From contig NZ_CADIJL010000045.1 in NCBI RefSeq assembly GCF_902859695.1, positions 1 to 33,200 on the forward strand: a DNA stretch of 33,200 nucleotides. The letters are read 5' to 3'. The position numbers were made by a program, and so were the translations under genes. This document shows, one piece after another, positions 17,516 through 25,417 of this stretch (its first letter is position 1; each line of letters opens with the position of its first letter). The notes below the pieces were generated by a model that was not told the DNA's origin, searched no databases, and saw only the letters and a program-made list of their open reading frames with translations. Source of the stretch: Achromobacter ruhlandii. GTDB taxonomy: Bacteria > Pseudomonadota > Gammaproteobacteria > Burkholderiales > Burkholderiaceae_B.

Positions 17516-18445
17516 ATGCATATCCTTTTCGCCTGCCCCCTGCACGACCCCGACGTGTGGGTTCCGCGCCTGCAAGCCGCCATGCCCGGCTGTCGCATCT
17601 CCGTCTGGAATCCCGATGGCCCGCCCTCCGGCGCCGAGGTCGCCCTGGTGTGGAAACCCCCTGTGGAACTGTTCCGGCACGAGACCCGCATCGAGACGCT
17701 GTTCAATCTGGGCGCGGGCGTGGATGCCTTGCTCAAGATGAAGGAAATCCCGCCGCACGTGCGCATCGTCCGCCTCGAGGACGCGGGCATGTCGGTGCAG
17801 ATGGCCGAGTACGCCCTGTACGCGCTGCTGCGCGTGTCGCGCGACTTCCAGGCCTTCGACGAATCACAGGCGCGCCAGCACTGGGATACCCGCGAAGGCA
17901 CGCGCCAGGCCGATTGGCCGGTGGGCGTGCTGGGCCTGGGCCAGGTGGGCGCGCGCGTGGCGCAGACGCTGGCCGAGTTCGGTTATCCGGTGGCGGGCTG
18001 GTCGCGCACGCCGCGCGAGATCCCCGGCGTGGAGTCCTTCTCCGGGCAGGACGCGTTGCCGGCCTTCCTGGCACGCACTCGCTTCCTGGTGAACGTGCTG
18101 CCGCTCACGCCCGACACCCGTGGCATCCTCAACCGCGACACGCTCGGCCAACTGCTGCCCGAGGCGCACCTGGTCAACGTCGGCCGTGGTGAACACCTGG
18201 TCGAGGAAGACCTGGTGCGGATGCTGGAAGAGGGCGAGATCGCCGGCGCGACGCTCGACGTGTTCCATACCGAGCCGCTGCCCAAGGACCATCCGTTCTG
18301 GCGCGATCCGCGCGTGCATGTCACGCCGCACATCGCCGCCCGCACGCTGCGCGACGAAAGCATCGAGCAGATTGCCGGCAAGGTCGCCCGGCTGATGCGC
18401 GGCGAGCCCATCACCGGCGTGGTCGAGCGCGAGCGCGGCTACTGA
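17516..18445 (+). CDS. ghrA: Glyoxylate/hydroxypyruvate reductase A-like 2-hydroxyacid dehydrogenase
   Basis: A 309-residue NAD(P)H-dependent D-2-hydroxyacid dehydrogenase. The Rossmann motif GLGQVG (140-145) is inside the nucleotide-binding domain. The catalytic set is Arg224 (NVGRGEH), Glu253 (HTEPLP) and His272 (TPHIAA). GhrA enzymes reduce glyoxylate and hydroxypyruvate in the cytoplasm. The ATG at 17516 starts MHILFACPLHDPDVW, the family N terminus, with only a weak ribosome binding site. It lies after the tctA terminator, so it is transcribed separately or from a promoter in 17456-17515. Its last 7 bp overlap the 3' end of the LysR gene on the other strand. Confidence 0.88.
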   Translation: MHILFACPLHDPDVWVPRLQAAMPGCRISVWNPDGPPSGAEVALVWKPPVELFRHETRIETLFNLGAGVDALLKMKEIPPHVRIVRLEDAGMSVQMAEYALYALLRVSRDFQAFDESQARQHWDTREGTRQADWPVGVLGLGQVGARVAQTLAEFGYPVAGWSRTPREIPGVESFSGQDALPAFLARTRFLVNVLPLTPDTRGILNRDTLGQLLPEAHLVNVGRGEHLVEEDLVRMLEEGEIAGATLDVFHTEPLPKDHPFWRDPRVHVTPHIAARTLRDESIEQIAGKVARLMRGEPITGVVERERGY

Positions 18446-19380
18446 GCGGCAGGCGCCGTGGCGCCTTGCTTCTCCAGCCGCTGGTAGGTGGGGGGCAGGC
18501 GCTGCGACAGAAAATCCAGCAAGGTGCGCACCGCCGGCATCATGCCGCGCCGCGACGGATAGATGCAGTGGACGATGCCTTCCGGCGACTGCCACTGCGG
18601 CAGGACCGGCACAAGTTGGCCGCGGCGCAGTTCCTCCTGTGTCGCGATCGACGGCAGCAACGCGATGCCGCGGCCGCGCACGGCGGCCTCCACCAGCACG
18701 ATGAAGTCGTTGCACGACAACTGCGGCTTGAGTTCGATATGCACCTCTTCGCCCTTGTCGTTGCGCAGCGGCCAACGCACTTCGTTTTGCGGGTCGCTGA
18801 AGCTCAGGGTGGTGTGCGAGGCCAGGTCCTGCGGCGTGTCGGGCGCGCCGTGGCGCTGGATGTAGGCCGGGCTGGCCACGAGCGTGCCGCGCGCCGTGCC
18901 CAGGTGGCGCACCACCAGTTCGGCGTCGGTATCGAGCTTGGTGCGCACCCGCAGCGCCAGGTCGACCCCCTCGCGGATCAGGTCCACCCGGCGGTTGGTC
19001 ACCAGCAGCTGGACCGAAATGGCCGGCCACGCGTCCAGGAATTCCGGCAGCAGCGGCGCCAGCACGTCCTGCGCGATCGAGACCGGGCAGCTCACCACCA
19101 CCGGCCCGGTGGGTTCGGCCTGCAACTGGCGCATTGCGTCGTCGGCCGCGCGGGCCGAGGCAGCCATCTCGCGGCAGTAGTGCAGATAGCGTTCCCCGGC
19201 GGCGGTCAGGCGCAGGCGCCGCGTGGTGCGGTGCAGGAGCCGCACGCCCAGGCTTTCCTCCAGGTGGGAAATACGGCGCGACAGGCGGGATTTGGGGATA
19301 TCCAGGGCCCGCGCCGCCGCGCTGAAGCCGCCTTGCTCTACGACTTGGGAAAAATAATAGAGGTCATTTAGATCTTGCAT
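18439..19380 (-). CDS. LysR-family transcriptional regulator
   Basis: A 313-residue LysR regulator. A winged helix-turn-helix (about residues 1-60, with GGFSAAARALDIPKSRLSRRI) is followed by a linker helix and an effector-binding domain (about 90-300). No N-terminal oddity is seen, and the ATG at 19380 gives the standard start MQDLNDLYYFSQVVEQGG. It is divergent from the azoreductase gene with 124 bp between starts, the usual layout for a LysR activator and its target, so azoR is its likely target. The 3' end overlaps the convergent ghrA end by 7 bp. Confidence 0.93.
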   Translation of the reverse strand: MQDLNDLYYFSQVVEQGGFSAAARALDIPKSRLSRRISHLEESLGVRLLHRTTRRLRLTAAGERYLHYCREMAASARAADDAMRQLQAEPTGPVVVSCPVSIAQDVLAPLLPEFLDAWPAISVQLLVTNRRVDLIREGVDLALRVRTKLDTDAELVVRHLGTARGTLVASPAYIQRHGAPDTPQDLASHTTLSFSDPQNEVRWPLRNDKGEEVHIELKPQLSCNDFIVLVEAAVRGRGIALLPSIATQEELRRGQLVPVLPQWQSPEGIVHCIYPSRRGMMPAVRTLLDFLSQRLPPTYQRLEKQGATAPAAQ

Positions 19381-19388
19381 GATTGTTC

Positions 19389-19415
19389 TATGATTGGAAC
19401 GAACAGTTCATCATA
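19389..19415. promoter_or_regulatory. Candidate LysR-type operator between lysR and azoR
   Basis: An interrupted inverted repeat, TATGAT (19389-19394) and ATCATA (19410-19415), encloses GAAC/GTTC inner arms around GAACA. It starts 8 bp upstream of the LysR start codon and 90 bp upstream of the azoR start. LysR sites are usually interrupted AT-rich dyads of this size; binding is inferred. Confidence 0.45.
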
Positions 19416-19504
19416 CCCGGGTTTATGTGATCAATTAAGCGATCTACAGTGAAGCCATGCACTCAAGACCCGCGCTTTTCGCGGTCCGCACTGGAGATCA
19501 CGTT

Positions 19505-20137
19505 ATGAAGACCCTCGTCATCCTGTCCTCGATTCTCGGCAACCGCTCGCACAGCAAGGAGCTGGCCGATCACATGGTGGCCCGCATCAAGCAGGCCGAC
19601 CCCGCCGCTGTTATCACCACCCGTGATATCGGCGCCGAGCCGCTGCCGTACTTTGACGGCGCCACCGCCGGCGCGCTGTTCACGCCCGCCGATGCGCGCA
19701 CCCTGGAGCAGCAGCGCATCGTCGAACGCAGTGACGCCCTGATCGCGGAACTGCTGCAGGCCGACCGCATCGTGTTCGCGGTGCCGGTATACAACTTCAC
19801 CCTGCCGGCCCAGCTCAAGAGCTATCTGGATCACGTGGCCCGGGCCGGCGTCACGTTCCGTTATACGCCGGAAGGCGTGGCGGAGGGGTTGGTGAAGGGT
19901 AAGCAGGTGTTCGTGCTGACGGCGCGTGGCGGCAAGGCCGAAGGCACCCCCAACGACACCATGACGCCGTACCTGCGGCAGATGCTCGGCTTCCTGGGCA
20001 TGAACGAGGTCACCTTCATCGCCGCCGAAGGCATGGCCATGGGCGAAGTCGCGGCGCTCGAAGGCGTGGCGCTGGCGCGCCAGCGCATCGACGCCCTCGA
20101 CCTGGCCCCGGCGCGGAGTGCGCTGCAGGCCGCATGA
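19505..20137 (+). CDS. azoR: FMN-dependent NADH:quinone/azo oxidoreductase AzoR
   Basis: A 210-residue flavodoxin-like oxidoreductase. It has the FMN phosphate-binding region SSILGNRSHSKEL (residues 8-20) and the conserved PVYNFTLPAQLKSYLDHV. A further FMN-contacting loop is TARGGKAEG. It reduces quinones and azo compounds with NADH through FMN, usually as a homodimer in the cytoplasm. The ATG at 19505 has GGAG 9 nt upstream. The longer frame would add 16 residues without similarity. It is divergent from a LysR regulator and is followed by a strong hairpin terminator. Confidence 0.93.
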   Translation: MKTLVILSSILGNRSHSKELADHMVARIKQADPAAVITTRDIGAEPLPYFDGATAGALFTPADARTLEQQRIVERSDALIAELLQADRIVFAVPVYNFTLPAQLKSYLDHVARAGVTFRYTPEGVAEGLVKGKQVFVLTARGGKAEGTPNDTMTPYLRQMLGFLGMNEVTFIAAEGMAMGEVAALEGVALARQRIDALDLAPARSALQAA

Positions 20138-20144
20138 CGCAATG

Positions 20145-20174
20145 AAAAGCGGCCCCTCGGGGCCGCTTTTTTTG
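20145..20174. terminator. Bidirectional intrinsic terminator between azoR and the hydroxyacid dehydrogenase
   Basis: A perfect 12-bp inverted repeat, AAAAGCGGCCCC and GGGGCCGCTTTT (20145-20156 and 20159-20170), with T-run TTTTTTT on the plus strand. A matching short T-run on the minus strand (from AAAA) lets it serve both convergent genes. Confidence 0.88.
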
Positions 20175-20186
20175 TCAGGGGGTCGG

Positions 20187-21092
20187 TCAATCGCGCAGGC
20201 GCTTGATCAGGCTGGACGTATCCCAGCGGCCGCCGCCCATTTTCTGCACGTCGCCATAGAACTGATCCACCAGCGCCGTCAGTGGCAGCCGGGCGCCGTT
20301 GTGGCGCGCCTCGGCCAGCACCAGGCCAAGATCCTTGCGCATCCAGTCCACCGCGAAGCCGAAGTCGAACTTGTCGTCGACCATGGTGCCGCCGCGGTTC
20401 TCCATCTGCCAGCTCTGCGCCGCGCCCTTGCTGATCACATCCAGCACCAGTTTCATGTCGAGGTCGGCCGCCTGGCCGAACGCCACGGCTTCGGACAAGC
20501 CCTGCACGATGCCGGCGATACAGATCTGATTGACCATCTTGGCCAGTTGTCCGGCGCCCGGCGGGCCCACGCGCGTGACGGCGCGGCCGAAGGCCTGCGC
20601 CACCGGCTTGACCGCATCGAACACCGCCTGCTCGCCGCCGCACATGACCGTCAGCACGCCGTTGACCGCGCCGGCCTGGCCGCCGGATACCGGCGCATCG
20701 ATGAAATTCAGGCCCAGGTCCTTGGCTTGCGCGTACAGCTCGCGCGCCACGTCGGCCGAGGCGGTGGTGTGGTCCACGAACACCGCGCCCGGCGCCATGC
20801 CCGCGAACGCGCCATCGGGGCCCAGCGTCACGCTGCGCAGGTCGTCGTCATTGCCGACGCAGGCAAACACGATCTGCGCGCCGGCCACGGCCTCGCGCGG
20901 CGTCACGGCGCTGCGGCCACCGAACTCGGCGGCCCAGGCCTGCGCCTTGGACGGCGTGCGGTTGTAGACGGTGACGTCGTGCCCGGCGCGGGCCAGGTGG
21001 CCGGCCATGGGCAGGCCCATCACGCCCAATCCGAGGAATGCGACTTTCTGGGCCACGACCGCGTCGTAGCTCTTGGTACCGATCGATGCCAT
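20187..21092 (-). CDS. NAD(P)-dependent beta-hydroxyacid dehydrogenase (3-hydroxyisobutyrate / tartronate semialdehyde reductase family)
   Basis: A 301-residue enzyme of the beta-hydroxyacid dehydrogenase family. The dinucleotide motif GLGVMG is at 21-26, the substrate motif DAPVSGG at 132-138, and the catalytic lysine Lys185 lies in GQLAKMVNQ. Members reduce tartronate semialdehyde or oxidise 3-hydroxyisobutyrate and relatives in the cytosol, and sequence does not decide between these. The ATG at 21092 has GGAG about 8 nt upstream. It gives a 16-residue leader before the Rossmann strand, so a later start is possible. It follows the gamma-glutamyltransferase-like gene by 52 bp in the same direction, so they may share a transcript. 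Confidence 0.87.
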   Translation of the reverse strand: MASIGTKSYDAVVAQKVAFLGLGVMGLPMAGHLARAGHDVTVYNRTPSKAQAWAAEFGGRSAVTPREAVAGAQIVFACVGNDDDLRSVTLGPDGAFAGMAPGAVFVDHTTASADVARELYAQAKDLGLNFIDAPVSGGQAGAVNGVLTVMCGGEQAVFDAVKPVAQAFGRAVTRVGPPGAGQLAKMVNQICIAGIVQGLSEAVAFGQAADLDMKLVLDVISKGAAQSWQMENRGGTMVDDKFDFGFAVDWMRKDLGLVLAEARHNGARLPLTALVDQFYGDVQKMGGGRWDTSSLIKRLRD

Positions 21093-21144
21093 GCAGGGGA
21101 CTCCGCTGTGGAAAGGAAAACCTGAGGCAGTAACCTTAACGCAA

Positions 21145-22749
21145 TCAAAAGCCGGCGGCGAGTCCGTCGCGACGGCTGTCGCTGGCGCTGACGTAGCCAT
21201 CCACCGCCGGGTCGCCCAGGCGCCAGATGAACTGGCCGGAACCGAAATCCATGTACGGGTCGTCGATGCCTTCGAGCACGTGGCCGCGGGCGCGCAGGCC
21301 TTGCGCCACGGCGGGGGATATCGAGGGCTCCACATCCACCGCCAGCCCCTGGTTCCATTTCCAGCGCGGCGCGTCGCAAGCGGCCTGCGGCTGCTGGCCG
21401 TAGTCGAGCATGCGCACCAGCGTCTGCACCTGGCCTTGCGGCTGCATGTTGCCGCCCATCACGCCGAAACTCATGACCGGCGCGCCGTCGCGCATGAGGA
21501 AGCCCGGGATGATGGTGTGGAAGGGGCGCTTGCCACCCGCCACCGCGTTGGGGTGGTCGGCTTCGGTGCTGAAGCAATGGCCGCGGTTCTGCAGGCTGAC
21601 GCCGGTGCCCGGCACCACCACGCCCGAACCGAACCCCATGTAGTTCGATTGGATGAAGCTGACCATCATGCCGCTGCGGTCGGCGGCAGTCAGGTAGACC
21701 GTGCCGCCCTGCGGCGCATGACCGCAGGCGAATGCCTGGGCGACATTCGGATCGATCAGCCGCGCGCGTTCGGCCAGGTAGTCGGCGCGCAGCATCTGTT
21801 CGGGCGTCACGCGCATGTGGCGCGCGTCCGCGACGTGCGCATAGACATCGGCGAAGGCCAGCTTCATGGCCTCGAGCAGCAGGTGCTGGGTGTCGGGATG
21901 ATCGATCGGCCGCGCCGCCAGGTCGAAGTTCTGCAGGATCCCGAGCGCGATGAGGGCGGCGATGCCCTGGCCGTTGGGCGGAATCTGGTGCAGCGTATGG
22001 CCGCGATACGCCTGGCTGACGGGCGTCACCCATTCCGGCGCGTAGTCGCGCAGGTCGGCCAGCGTCATGGCGGCCTCGTGGGCCTGCGCATGGGCCACCA
22101 GCTTGTGGGCCGTTTCGCCTTCGTAGAAATCGCGGCCGCCGCTGGCGGCGATGCGCTTGAGCGTCGCCGCGGCGCCTTTCAGCGTGAAGTGCTCGCCGAT
22201 GTGCGGCGCCCGGCCCCGCGGCAGGAAGTGTTCGGCGAAACCGGGTTGCGGCTGCAGCACGTCGGCCTGTGCGGCCCACTTCTGATGCACCATCGGGCTG
22301 ATGGCGAAGCCGCGCTCGGCATAGTCGATGGCGGGCGCCAGCACGTCGGCGAACGACAGCCGGCCCAGTTTTTCATGCAGCGCGGCCCAGCCGGCCACGC
22401 AGCCCGGCACCGTCACGCTGTCCCAACCGCGGGTCGGAATCGCGCCCTGGTGCCGGCGGCGGAAATAGTCCGGACTCCAGGCGGCGGGCGCCGGCCCCGA
22501 GGCGTTCAGGCCATGCAGCTTGGAGCCGTCCCAGACGATGGCGAAGCAATCCGATCCCAGGCCATTGCTGACAGGTTCGGTCAGCGTCAGCGTCGCGGCC
22601 GCGGCGATGGCCGCATCCACCGCGTTGCCGCCACCGGCCAATACGCGCAGCCCGGCCTGCGCCGCCAGCGGCTGCGAAGTGGCCACGATGTTGCGGGCGA
22701 AGACCGGCGTGCGCGTTGTGGGATAGGGGTTGTTCCAGTCGAAATTCAT
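21145..22749 (-). CDS. Gamma-glutamyltransferase-family protein (Ntn hydrolase)
   Basis: A 534-residue Ntn-hydrolase precursor of the gamma-glutamyltransferase family. Such proteins cleave themselves before a threonine; the candidate nucleophile is Thr350 in APQGGTVYLTAAD. The N-terminal GGGNAVDAAIAAAATLT and the later SNYMGFGSGVVVPGTGVSLQNRG are family landmarks. No signal peptide is seen, so this is probably a cytoplasmic form rather than the periplasmic glutathione-degrading enzyme. It may be an acylase or hydrolase acting on gamma-glutamyl or related amides. The ATG at 22749 has only a weak purine-rich upstream sequence. It follows the second tctBA operon after a terminator and precedes the dehydrogenase by 52 bp. 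Confidence 0.9.
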   Translation of the reverse strand: MNFDWNNPYPTTRTPVFARNIVATSQPLAAQAGLRVLAGGGNAVDAAIAAAATLTLTEPVSNGLGSDCFAIVWDGSKLHGLNASGPAPAAWSPDYFRRRHQGAIPTRGWDSVTVPGCVAGWAALHEKLGRLSFADVLAPAIDYAERGFAISPMVHQKWAAQADVLQPQPGFAEHFLPRGRAPHIGEHFTLKGAAATLKRIAASGGRDFYEGETAHKLVAHAQAHEAAMTLADLRDYAPEWVTPVSQAYRGHTLHQIPPNGQGIAALIALGILQNFDLAARPIDHPDTQHLLLEAMKLAFADVYAHVADARHMRVTPEQMLRADYLAERARLIDPNVAQAFACGHAPQGGTVYLTAADRSGMMVSFIQSNYMGFGSGVVVPGTGVSLQNRGHCFSTEADHPNAVAGGKRPFHTIIPGFLMRDGAPVMSFGVMGGNMQPQGQVQTLVRMLDYGQQPQAACDAPRWKWNQGLAVDVEPSISPAVAQGLRARGHVLEGIDDPYMDFGSGQFIWRLGDPAVDGYVSASDSRRDGLAAGF

Positions 22750-22880
22750 CTCGAATCATCGCGTGGGGGTAAACCCGTAGCTTAACGTAGATGCCGGCGT
22801 TTGCATCCACACCCTGTATTGAGTTGTAGCAACTGGTTTCGAGCGCGGCACGCGCTCGGCGCAGGCGTAACCGCGCGGCC

Positions 22881-22910
22881 AAAGAAAAACCCCCGGCAAG
22901 CCGAGGGTTT
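22881..22910 (-). terminator. Intrinsic terminator after the second tctA
   Basis: On the minus strand, AAACCCTCGGC and GCCGGGGGTTT (arms 22900-22910 and 22887-22897, one mismatch) with a 2-nt loop are followed by TTCTTT. It lies 42-71 bp past the tctA stop, ending that operon before the gamma-glutamyltransferase-like gene. Confidence 0.8.
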
Positions 22911-22951
22911 GGGCGGGAGCGAAACCGCCGCGCAATGCGGCGGCGCCGTCC

Positions 22952-24457
22952 TCAGTCTTCTTCGACGAAAGTCTCTTCGCGCTTCTTGCGGATCGCCGGC
23001 AGGGCCACCAGGATCACCAGGAACACCGCCACGGCCAGCAGCGAGGCCGACAGCGGACGCGTCACGAAGGTGCTGAAGTCGCCGCGCGACAGCAGCAGGG
23101 CGCGACGGAAGTTCTCTTCCATCATGGGGCCGAGCACCAGGCCCAGCAGCAGCGGCGCGCCTTCGCACTTCAGTTTCGACCAGACATAGCCCACGATACC
23201 GAACATGGCCGTCGTGAAGATGTCGAACGAGTTGTAGTTGAGCGAGTACACACCGATCGTGCAGAACACCAGGATCGCCGGGAACAGGATGCGGTAGGGC
23301 ACCTTGAGCAGCTTGACCCACAGGCCGATCAGCGGCAGGTTCAGCACCACCAGCATCAGGTTGCCGATCCACATCGAGGCGATCAGGCCCCAGAACAGCT
23401 CGGGGTGGCTCGTCATCACTTGCGGGCCGGGCTGGATGTTGTGGATCGTCATCGCGCCGACCATCAGCGCCATCACGGCGTTGCCCGGGATACCCAGGGT
23501 CAGCAGCGGGATGAACGAGGTCTGCGCGGCCGCGTTGTTGGCCGATTCGGGGCCCGCCAGGCCGGCCGGGTGGCCCTTGCCGAAGCGTTCCGGATTCTTC
23601 GAGATCTTCTTTTCCAGCGTGTACGACGCGAACGAGGACAGCACCGCGCCGCCGCCCGGCAGGATGCCCAGGGCCGAACCCAGGGCCGTGCCACGCAGCA
23701 CGGCGGGCGCGGATTCCTTGAATTCCTGCTTGTTCGGGTACAGCGAGCCGATCTTGTCGGTGATGTCGACGCGGTTTTCCTTCTGCTCCAGGTTGGTCAT
23801 GATTTCGGCGAAGCCGAACACGCCCATGGCCACGATGGCGAAGTCGATGCCGTCCTGCAGTTCCGGCACGCCGAAGTCGAAGCGGGCCACGCCCGAGTTG
23901 ACGTCGGTGCCGACCATGCCCAGCAGCAGACCCAGGATGATCATCGCGATCGCCTTGGGCAGCGAACCCGAGGCCAGCACCACGGCGCCGACCAGGCCCA
24001 GGCACATCAGCGAGAAGTACTCGGCGGGGCCGAACTTGAAAGCGACTTCAGCCAGCGGGGGCGCGAAGGCGGCCAGCAGCAGCGTGGCCACGCAACCGGC
24101 GAAGAACGAACCCAGGGCGGCGATGGCCAGCGCGGCGCCGGCACGGCCGTTACGGGCCATCTGGTGACCGTCCAGCACGGTCACTACCGCGGACGTTTCC
24201 CCTGGCAATGCCACCAGGATGGCCGTGGTCGAACCACCGTACTGGGCGCCGTAATAGATACCCGCCAGCATGATCAGGCCGGCCACCGGCGGCAGCACGT
24301 ACGTGATCGGCAGCAGCATCGCAATGGTCGGGACCGGGCCGATGCCCGGCAGCACGCCGATCAGCGTACCCAGAACGCAGCCCAGCAGCGCGTACAACAG
24401 GTTCTCGGGCGTGAACGCCACCGAGAAACCCAACATCAGGTTGTCAAACAATTCCAT
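22952..24457 (-). CDS. tctA: Tripartite tricarboxylate transporter permease TctA (second copy)
   Basis: A 501-residue large permease with the canonical TctA features. These are GTLIGVLPGIGPVPTIAMLLP, GAQYGGSTTAILVALPGETSAVVT, and the loop GPESANNAAAQTSFIPLLTLGIPGNAVMAL-type sequence (in two conserved blocks). The ATG at 24457 has GGAG about 9 nt upstream and sits 13 bp after the tctB stop. It forms the membrane part of a carboxylate importer with the tctB at 24471-24935. Unlike the first TctA in this window it keeps the common family motifs. No tctC is adjacent, so a binding protein must come from another locus. Confidence 0.94.
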   Translation of the reverse strand: MELFDNLMLGFSVAFTPENLLYALLGCVLGTLIGVLPGIGPVPTIAMLLPITYVLPPVAGLIMLAGIYYGAQYGGSTTAILVALPGETSAVVTVLDGHQMARNGRAGAALAIAALGSFFAGCVATLLLAAFAPPLAEVAFKFGPAEYFSLMCLGLVGAVVLASGSLPKAIAMIILGLLLGMVGTDVNSGVARFDFGVPELQDGIDFAIVAMGVFGFAEIMTNLEQKENRVDITDKIGSLYPNKQEFKESAPAVLRGTALGSALGILPGGGAVLSSFASYTLEKKISKNPERFGKGHPAGLAGPESANNAAAQTSFIPLLTLGIPGNAVMALMVGAMTIHNIQPGPQVMTSHPELFWGLIASMWIGNLMLVVLNLPLIGLWVKLLKVPYRILFPAILVFCTIGVYSLNYNSFDIFTTAMFGIVGYVWSKLKCEGAPLLLGLVLGPMMEENFRRALLLSRGDFSTFVTRPLSASLLAVAVFLVILVALPAIRKKREETFVEED

Positions 24458-24470
24458 GACCGGTAGCTCC

Positions 24471-24935
24471 TCAGTTCATGCCCAGAAACGACGGCCACAG
24501 CGGGAAAATCAGCCCCAGCCCCTTGACGAACGCCAGATACGAGAACACCACCAGGAAGATGCCGTTGGCGACGGCGACCTTGAGGCTGAACTCGTGGCTG
24601 GCCAGGCTGCTGAGCACCACCAGCAGGAACACCGAGATATAGATGCCCAGCAGTTTCAGGACCAGGCCATAGACGACCACGGATCCGACCACGAGGAACA
24701 CGATGCGCCAGTCGAACTTGTCGACGTGGGTTTCCTGGGCCTTCTTCGACATCGAGCCAAGCAGCACGATGGCACCCAGCAATGCGAGGACAATGCCCAG
24801 CCAGAAAGGAAAATACCCGGGGCCCATACGGGCGGCAGTACCCATTTGGTAGCTGCTGGCTTGCCAGGCGAATCCCAGTCCAAGGGCGATGAACATCACC
24901 CCCGACCAGAAGTCCTGTCGATTGCGTAGCTGCAT
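24471..24935 (-). CDS. tctB: Tripartite tricarboxylate transporter subunit TctB (second copy)
   Basis: A 154-residue membrane protein with four hydrophobic helices and the TctB signature AARMGPGYFPFWLGIVLALLG. It starts at the ATG at 24935 with AGGAG about 11 nt upstream. The longer frame would add 28 residues that do not match the family. It precedes tctA by 13 bp and is the first gene of the operon. Upstream lies a 482-bp non-coding region with a phased repeat array, a candidate promoter and an attenuator-like hairpin. Confidence 0.9.
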   Translation of the reverse strand: MQLRNRQDFWSGVMFIALGLGFAWQASSYQMGTAARMGPGYFPFWLGIVLALLGAIVLLGSMSKKAQETHVDKFDWRIVFLVVGSVVVYGLVLKLLGIYISVFLLVVLSSLASHEFSLKVAVANGIFLVVFSYLAFVKGLGLIFPLWPSFLGMN

Positions 24936-25019
24936 GATTGGTTGGCTCCTGTTTACAGCATGTAGATAAAAAGAGGTTTGTGATCTGCCCCGGCTGCCGG
25001 AAAGCCATGTGACAGGCAC

Positions 25020-25041
25020 AAAAAAGGCACGACTCGGTGCC
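25020..25041 (-). terminator. Attenuator-like hairpin in the leader of the second tctBA
   Basis: On the minus strand GGCAC (25041-25037) and GTGCC (25030-25026) form a short stem around CGAGTC, followed directly by six T residues (25025-25020). The stem is only 5 bp. It lies 85 bp upstream of the tctB start and downstream of the candidate promoter, so it could attenuate the operon. Confidence 0.4.
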
Positions 25042-25052
25042 CGGTGTTCTTC

Positions 25053-25245
25053 TGAAAGCTTCGGCGTGGCTTCTTGAAAGGGCGAATGGTAATGGACGCC
25101 TGCAGCGATGCAAACCCTGTAAGCTAGGTGAAAGCCTGGGGTTTTCCCTAAAATTGGGGAACTCCCGATCCCCAGATGTAACGGGGCGGTCAGATTGAGG
25201 GCTGTTTGAAAGCTAAGTGAAAGTTGATAGAAAGAAATGCGAAAG
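25053..25245 (-). promoter_or_regulatory. Phased direct-repeat array (CTTTCN), candidate OmpR-family operator
   Basis: On the minus strand eight copies of CTTTCN-type hexamers occur. In plus coordinates they are at 25240-25245, 25229-25234, 25218-25223 and 25207-25212 (four copies exactly 11 bp apart), 25129-25134 and 25118-25123 (11 bp apart; the second is CTTACA), and 25075-25080 and 25053-25058 (22 bp apart). Direct hexamers at 11-bp spacing are the operator form of OmpR-family regulators. The 25118-25134 pair ends 4 bp above a candidate -35 element. TctD, encoded at 12956, is the only OmpR-type regulator in the window. Confidence 0.6.
25086..25113 (-). promoter_or_regulatory. Candidate promoter of the second tctBA operon
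   Basis: On the minus strand TTGCAT (plus 25108-25113) and TACCAT (plus 25086-25091) are separated by 16 bp. The -35 is poor, as expected for an activated promoter, and a CTTTCA/CTTACA pair lies directly upstream. The rest of the 482-bp gap (24936-25417) holds a 6-bp-arm hairpin at 25245-25263 and the palindrome CCTGATCAGG (25298-25307), but no gene. Confidence 0.4.
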
Positions 25246-25417
25246 CAGGTTCGCGTGACCTGCCGCTTGCCGGACGCGCGGGACTTTTCTAGTTGTGCCT
25301 GATCAGGTATGTTGCCCGCCGCCGGCCATGCCGCTGCATTTCCTACTGAATATTGCCGTGTTTCTCACCTTGCGTGAAGCGGCCCGATTCCCACCTGGAT
25401 GGTTTACGATAGCGCCC

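Noticed and set aside
25016..25030. GG-N10-GC pattern resembling a sigma-54 promoter (plus strand)
   Set aside because: The -12 part lacks TTGC, and the motif is better explained as the arm and T-run of the minus-strand hairpin.
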